From the NCBI GenBank assembly GCA_022760355.1, contig JALEGB010000012.1, forward strand, positions 1 through 64,000: DNA of 64,000 bases, in the 5' to 3' direction. This DNA is from Neomegalonema sp. Lineage in GTDB: Bacteria > Pseudomonadota > Alphaproteobacteria > Rhodobacterales > Rhodobacteraceae. This document shows, in pieces, positions 61,919 to 64,000 of the stretch. Made by a program: the position numbers and the translations under genes. The stretch's first letter is position 1; every line of letters begins with the position of its first letter. Below the pieces are notes generated by a model. It ran no database searches. It was given only the letters and a program-made list of their open reading frames with translations, and was not told the DNA's origin.

Positions 61919-62776
61919 CTATGCCTTTGAGTTACGCGCATTCAGTACCCGAATGACCTCATTGCGCAGCCCTGCATCGACCTGAACTGGACAATCGAAC
62001 CAGGCGTCAAAACAAGGCCGGGCTTGATGCAACAACATGCCTAGACCATCAACCAGCCGCGCCCCGGCGCCTTCTGCATCCTCTAAAAATACCGTTTTTA
62101 GAGGAACATAGATCAGATCAGCGGCAATAACATGTTTATCAAGCTGTGGAAAACGCCAGGGACGCGCGCCTTCGAGCTCGCCATGCATTCCATATGTCGT
62201 CGCATGAACGATCAATGATGCGCCATCGTAGAACCGCTCTGACGCAGGCCATCCTTCAACAACGCGAACCCGCCCGTCGAAAGTCGCCGCAATCGCCTCA
62301 GCTCTCGCCGGCGTTCGGTTCGATATCCGAACTTCCTTGGCGCCGCGCGCAATTAAACCCTCAACAATTGCGCGCGCCGCCCCTCCAGCGCCAATAATAC
62401 AAGCCGTTTGACCCTCAGAGACAAACCCTGTTTCTTCTTGCAGGTTCTCCAAGAATCCATATCCATCAGTACTATCGCCAATAACATCGCCATTACTAAA
62501 AACAACAAGATTAACGGACTGCGCACGGGATGCTGTCTCTGAAACACGCGTACAAAGCTTATATGCCGCCTCCTTTAGAGGAGCTGTAATATTAAATCCG
62601 GAAAATCCGATCTTTGGTGCGATTTCAAACAGATTTTTTAGATCAATATCTTCGACATCCATTGGAATATAGGCGCCGCTAATCCCGTGTTTTCTAAACC
62701 AGTAGTTATGAATAATCGGAGAAAGCGAATGCGCTGTTGGTTTACCTAATACCGCCGCTAAACGATGCGTGGACAT
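61919..62776 (-). CDS. aroE: Shikimate dehydrogenase
   Basis: 285 residues. LAAVLGKPTAHSLSPIIHNYWF, GFSGFNITAPLKEAAYKLC and the NADP fold ACIIGAGGAARAIVEGL are the expected blocks; DLIYVPLKTVFLEDAEGAGA follows. It reduces 3-dehydroshikimate to shikimate. The ATG at 62776 has AAGGAAAG upstream. In frame with and following maf by 23 bases. A run of A/T-rich codons at 62400-62760 differs from neighbours. Confidence 0.95.
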   Translation of the reverse strand: MSTHRLAAVLGKPTAHSLSPIIHNYWFRKHGISGAYIPMDVEDIDLKNLFEIAPKIGFSGFNITAPLKEAAYKLCTRVSETASRAQSVNLVVFSNGDVIGDSTDGYGFLENLQEETGFVSEGQTACIIGAGGAARAIVEGLIARGAKEVRISNRTPARAEAIAATFDGRVRVVEGWPASERFYDGASLIVHATTYGMHGELEGARPWRFPQLDKHVIAADLIYVPLKTVFLEDAEGAGARLVDGLGMLLHQARPCFDAWFDCPVQVDAGLRNEVIRVLNARNSKA

Positions 62777-62799
62777 CAACTCTTTCCTTTTACGCAATG

Positions 62800-63495
62800 C
62801 TACCGCGCCAGTGCGCCATGTTCCTGCAAGGCTCCGATCAACGACATCAGAGGCAAGCCGAGCGCTGAAAAATAGTCGCCGTCCAAACGTTCGATCAGCT
62901 GCGCGCCCAGCGCTTCAATCTCATAACAGGCGACGGACGCAAGCACGCCGGGCCCTACCGCCGCTAAATAGGCCCGCAGCGCGCTGTCGGACATGGCGCG
63001 CATCGTTACTGATACGCGGTGCGCATCGCTCCACAGCAATTTTCCCCGGTCAACGAGCACAGTCGCGCCAACTAACGCATGTGTTCGCCCTTGCATACGC
63101 CGCAACCGCTCATACGCCGCCTCTATTGAGGCGGCCTTTTGAAGAACTTCTCCATCCAGAACCAACAACTGATCGCCGCCGATGATCAAACCATCTTCGA
63201 GTGCGCTAACCGTTTGCGCTTTCGCCTGCGCCAGCTCGAGCGCGAGCATGTCTGGCCTGGCGGCGCGCGATGTGGCGATCAACGCGGTTTCATCGAGCCG
63301 AGCGGGACGCGCCGTCACGCGTATGCCCGCATTTTCCAGCAGCCTTCGCCGAATCGCGCTTCCCGAAGCAAGCGTCAACGCCTTGAGCTGAAGCGGAGGG
63401 AACGCATGTTCACCAGTCAAATTCTCGATCTCCCCATTGTGAAAAACCTGTGCAGCCTTTGTGCGCAAGCTCCTGTTTGTCGCCGACCGTTTCAC
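62800..63495 (-). CDS. maf: Maf-family nucleotide pyrophosphatase
   Basis: 231 residues from a GTG start at 63495, which has GGAGAG seven bases before. The family core starts LKALTLASGSAIRRRLLENAG, then GGDQLLVLDGEVLQKAASIE and YEIEALGAQLIERLDGDYFSALGLPLMSL. Maf proteins of about 200 residues hydrolyse non-canonical or modified nucleoside triphosphates. A TTG at 63420 with GGGGAG upstream would give the more usual 206-residue protein, so the first 25 residues may not be translated. Last gene before the candidate origin; the maf-aroE-coaE-dnaQ order is the Caulobacter one. Confidence 0.9.
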   Translation of the reverse strand: MKRSATNRSLRTKAAQVFHNGEIENLTGEHAFPPLQLKALTLASGSAIRRRLLENAGIRVTARPARLDETALIATSRAARPDMLALELAQAKAQTVSALEDGLIIGGDQLLVLDGEVLQKAASIEAAYERLRRMQGRTHALVGATVLVDRGKLLWSDAHRVSVTMRAMSDSALRAYLAAVGPGVLASVACYEIEALGAQLIERLDGDYFSALGLPLMSLIGALQEHGALAR

Positions 63496-63801
63496 GCCAA
63501 CTCTCCACTAAAGGTAGAGTTTGATAGGATCCGTTCTTTGCTGACGGCAAGAAACTCGATTGGGCTGTGCAACTCTTCAAATTGAACGAACCTCAAGCTT
63601 GACGTGGCGCCCTGGGCACAGACTCGCGCCTAGAGATCGCAGCCGGCGCCAGATTTAGAAATTTCTGGAATTTAACGTCGGATATTTGCCTCTGGATAAC
63701 CCCAGTGGATATGTGGAAACGACAGGTTCCGTCGGCCGACCTTTTCTGATTTCCCAGGATTCACAGGCCAACAACCATCCAACCAAAAAAGAATCTCTTA
63801 T
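63496..63801. other. Candidate chromosomal replication origin (oriC) between maf and hemE
   Basis: 306 bases with no gene, between divergent maf and hemE, the position of the Caulobacter crescentus origin. It has an AT-rich part (about 63650-63720 and 63770-63800), a DnaA box-like TCTGGATAA (63691-63699; one mismatch to TGTGGATAA), two weaker boxes (63704-63712 and 63712-63720), a palindrome AGAAATTTCT (63657-63666) and three GANTC methylation sites (63621, 63758, 63791). The dnaA gene is not in the window. No clear CtrA box of the TTAA-N7-TTAA form. Confidence 0.6.
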
Positions 63802-64000
63802 ATGATTGATTGTTCGCACACCCCCTTCATGCGCGCTTTGCGTGGTCACGCCGCGCGGCCGAGCCCTGTCTGGATCATGCGTCAAGCTGGGCGCTACCTG
63901 CCAGAGTACCGCGAACTTCGCGCAGAAGCCGGCGACTTCCTTTCGCTGTGTTTCACACCGAAATTCGCCGTGGAGGCGACGCTGCAGCCGATCCGTCGTT
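63802..64000 (+). CDS. hemE: Uroporphyrinogen decarboxylase, 5' part
   Basis: The first 66 residues are present; the gene runs off the right edge. [19 protein letters not shown] followed by [13 protein letters not shown] is the hallmark of HemE, including the Arg residues of the active site. It removes four carboxyl groups to make coproporphyrinogen III. The region upstream is the candidate origin, as in Caulobacter. Confidence 0.95.
   Translation, partial: MIDCSHTPFMRALRGHAARPSPVWIMRQAGRYLPEYRELRAEAGDFLSLCFTPKFAVEATLQPIRR

Overview
The window reads as a chromosomal segment of a GC-rich alphaproteobacterium. Its right end is a run of housekeeping genes (smr, mltA, a Tim44-like gene, fxsA, secB, dnaQ, coaE, aroE, maf, then divergent hemE). 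This order matches the genes beside the Caulobacter-type replication origin, so the gap between maf and hemE is the best candidate for oriC. A complete cpa/tad pilus assembly operon, a PhaZ-type PHB depolymerase, XTP pyrophosphatase/RNase PH/HemW clustering and several GANTC sites in the candidate origin agree with Alphaproteobacteria (Caulobacterales/Hyphomonadales/Parvularculales-like). I cannot fix the genus.

Layout. 0.1-4.5 kb: a class A penicillin-binding protein, then glnK-amtB for nitrogen sensing and ammonium transport behind a sigma-54-like promoter. 4.6-4.8 kb: tRNA-Pro and tRNA-Gln. 5.0-11.3 kb: an OmpA-domain envelope protein with internal repeats, followed by a 1314-residue membrane-anchored coiled-coil protein ending in four helix-hairpin-helix-like repeats. 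11.4-17.7 kb: HAD hydrolase, ATP-grasp protein, PHB depolymerase, GST, a histone-like lysine/alanine-rich protein and a malonyl-CoA synthetase. 18-24.5 kb: a four-gene iron-type cassette (imelysin, di-heme oxidoreductase, imelysin, DUF1513) with a TGA-N9-TCA operator-like site, divergent from an OmpA protein carrying three cysteine-paired repeats. 24.7-34.7 kb: a RecF/OLD-like ATPase, hrcA-grpE, rph-rdgB-ridA-like genes, hemW, a TauE-family permease, rlmN and an IalB-like protein.

34.9-43.8 kb: an ECF sigma factor gene lies directly upstream of cpaB-C-D-E-F-tadB-tadC. No pilin, prepilin peptidase or anti-sigma gene is present in the window. 44-45 kb: a secreted basic protein made of two tandem A-B modules (four related repeats), which I cannot assign to a family. 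45-56.5 kb: typA, an XRE regulator, a DUF1906 lipoprotein, two quinone oxidoreductases, an MCP with a C-terminal sensor-like domain, apt and mtnP. 56.5-64 kb: the origin-proximal block.

Two families of short dispersed DNA recur throughout. One is a set of decayed IS5-family ends and fragments, often supplying the TAG stop codon of the adjacent gene. The other is a roughly 60-bp nested palindrome in two copies. The items most likely to be new biology are the OmpA/HHH pair, the four-repeat secreted protein, the cysteine-repeat OmpA protein beside the imelysin cassette, and the palindromic element.
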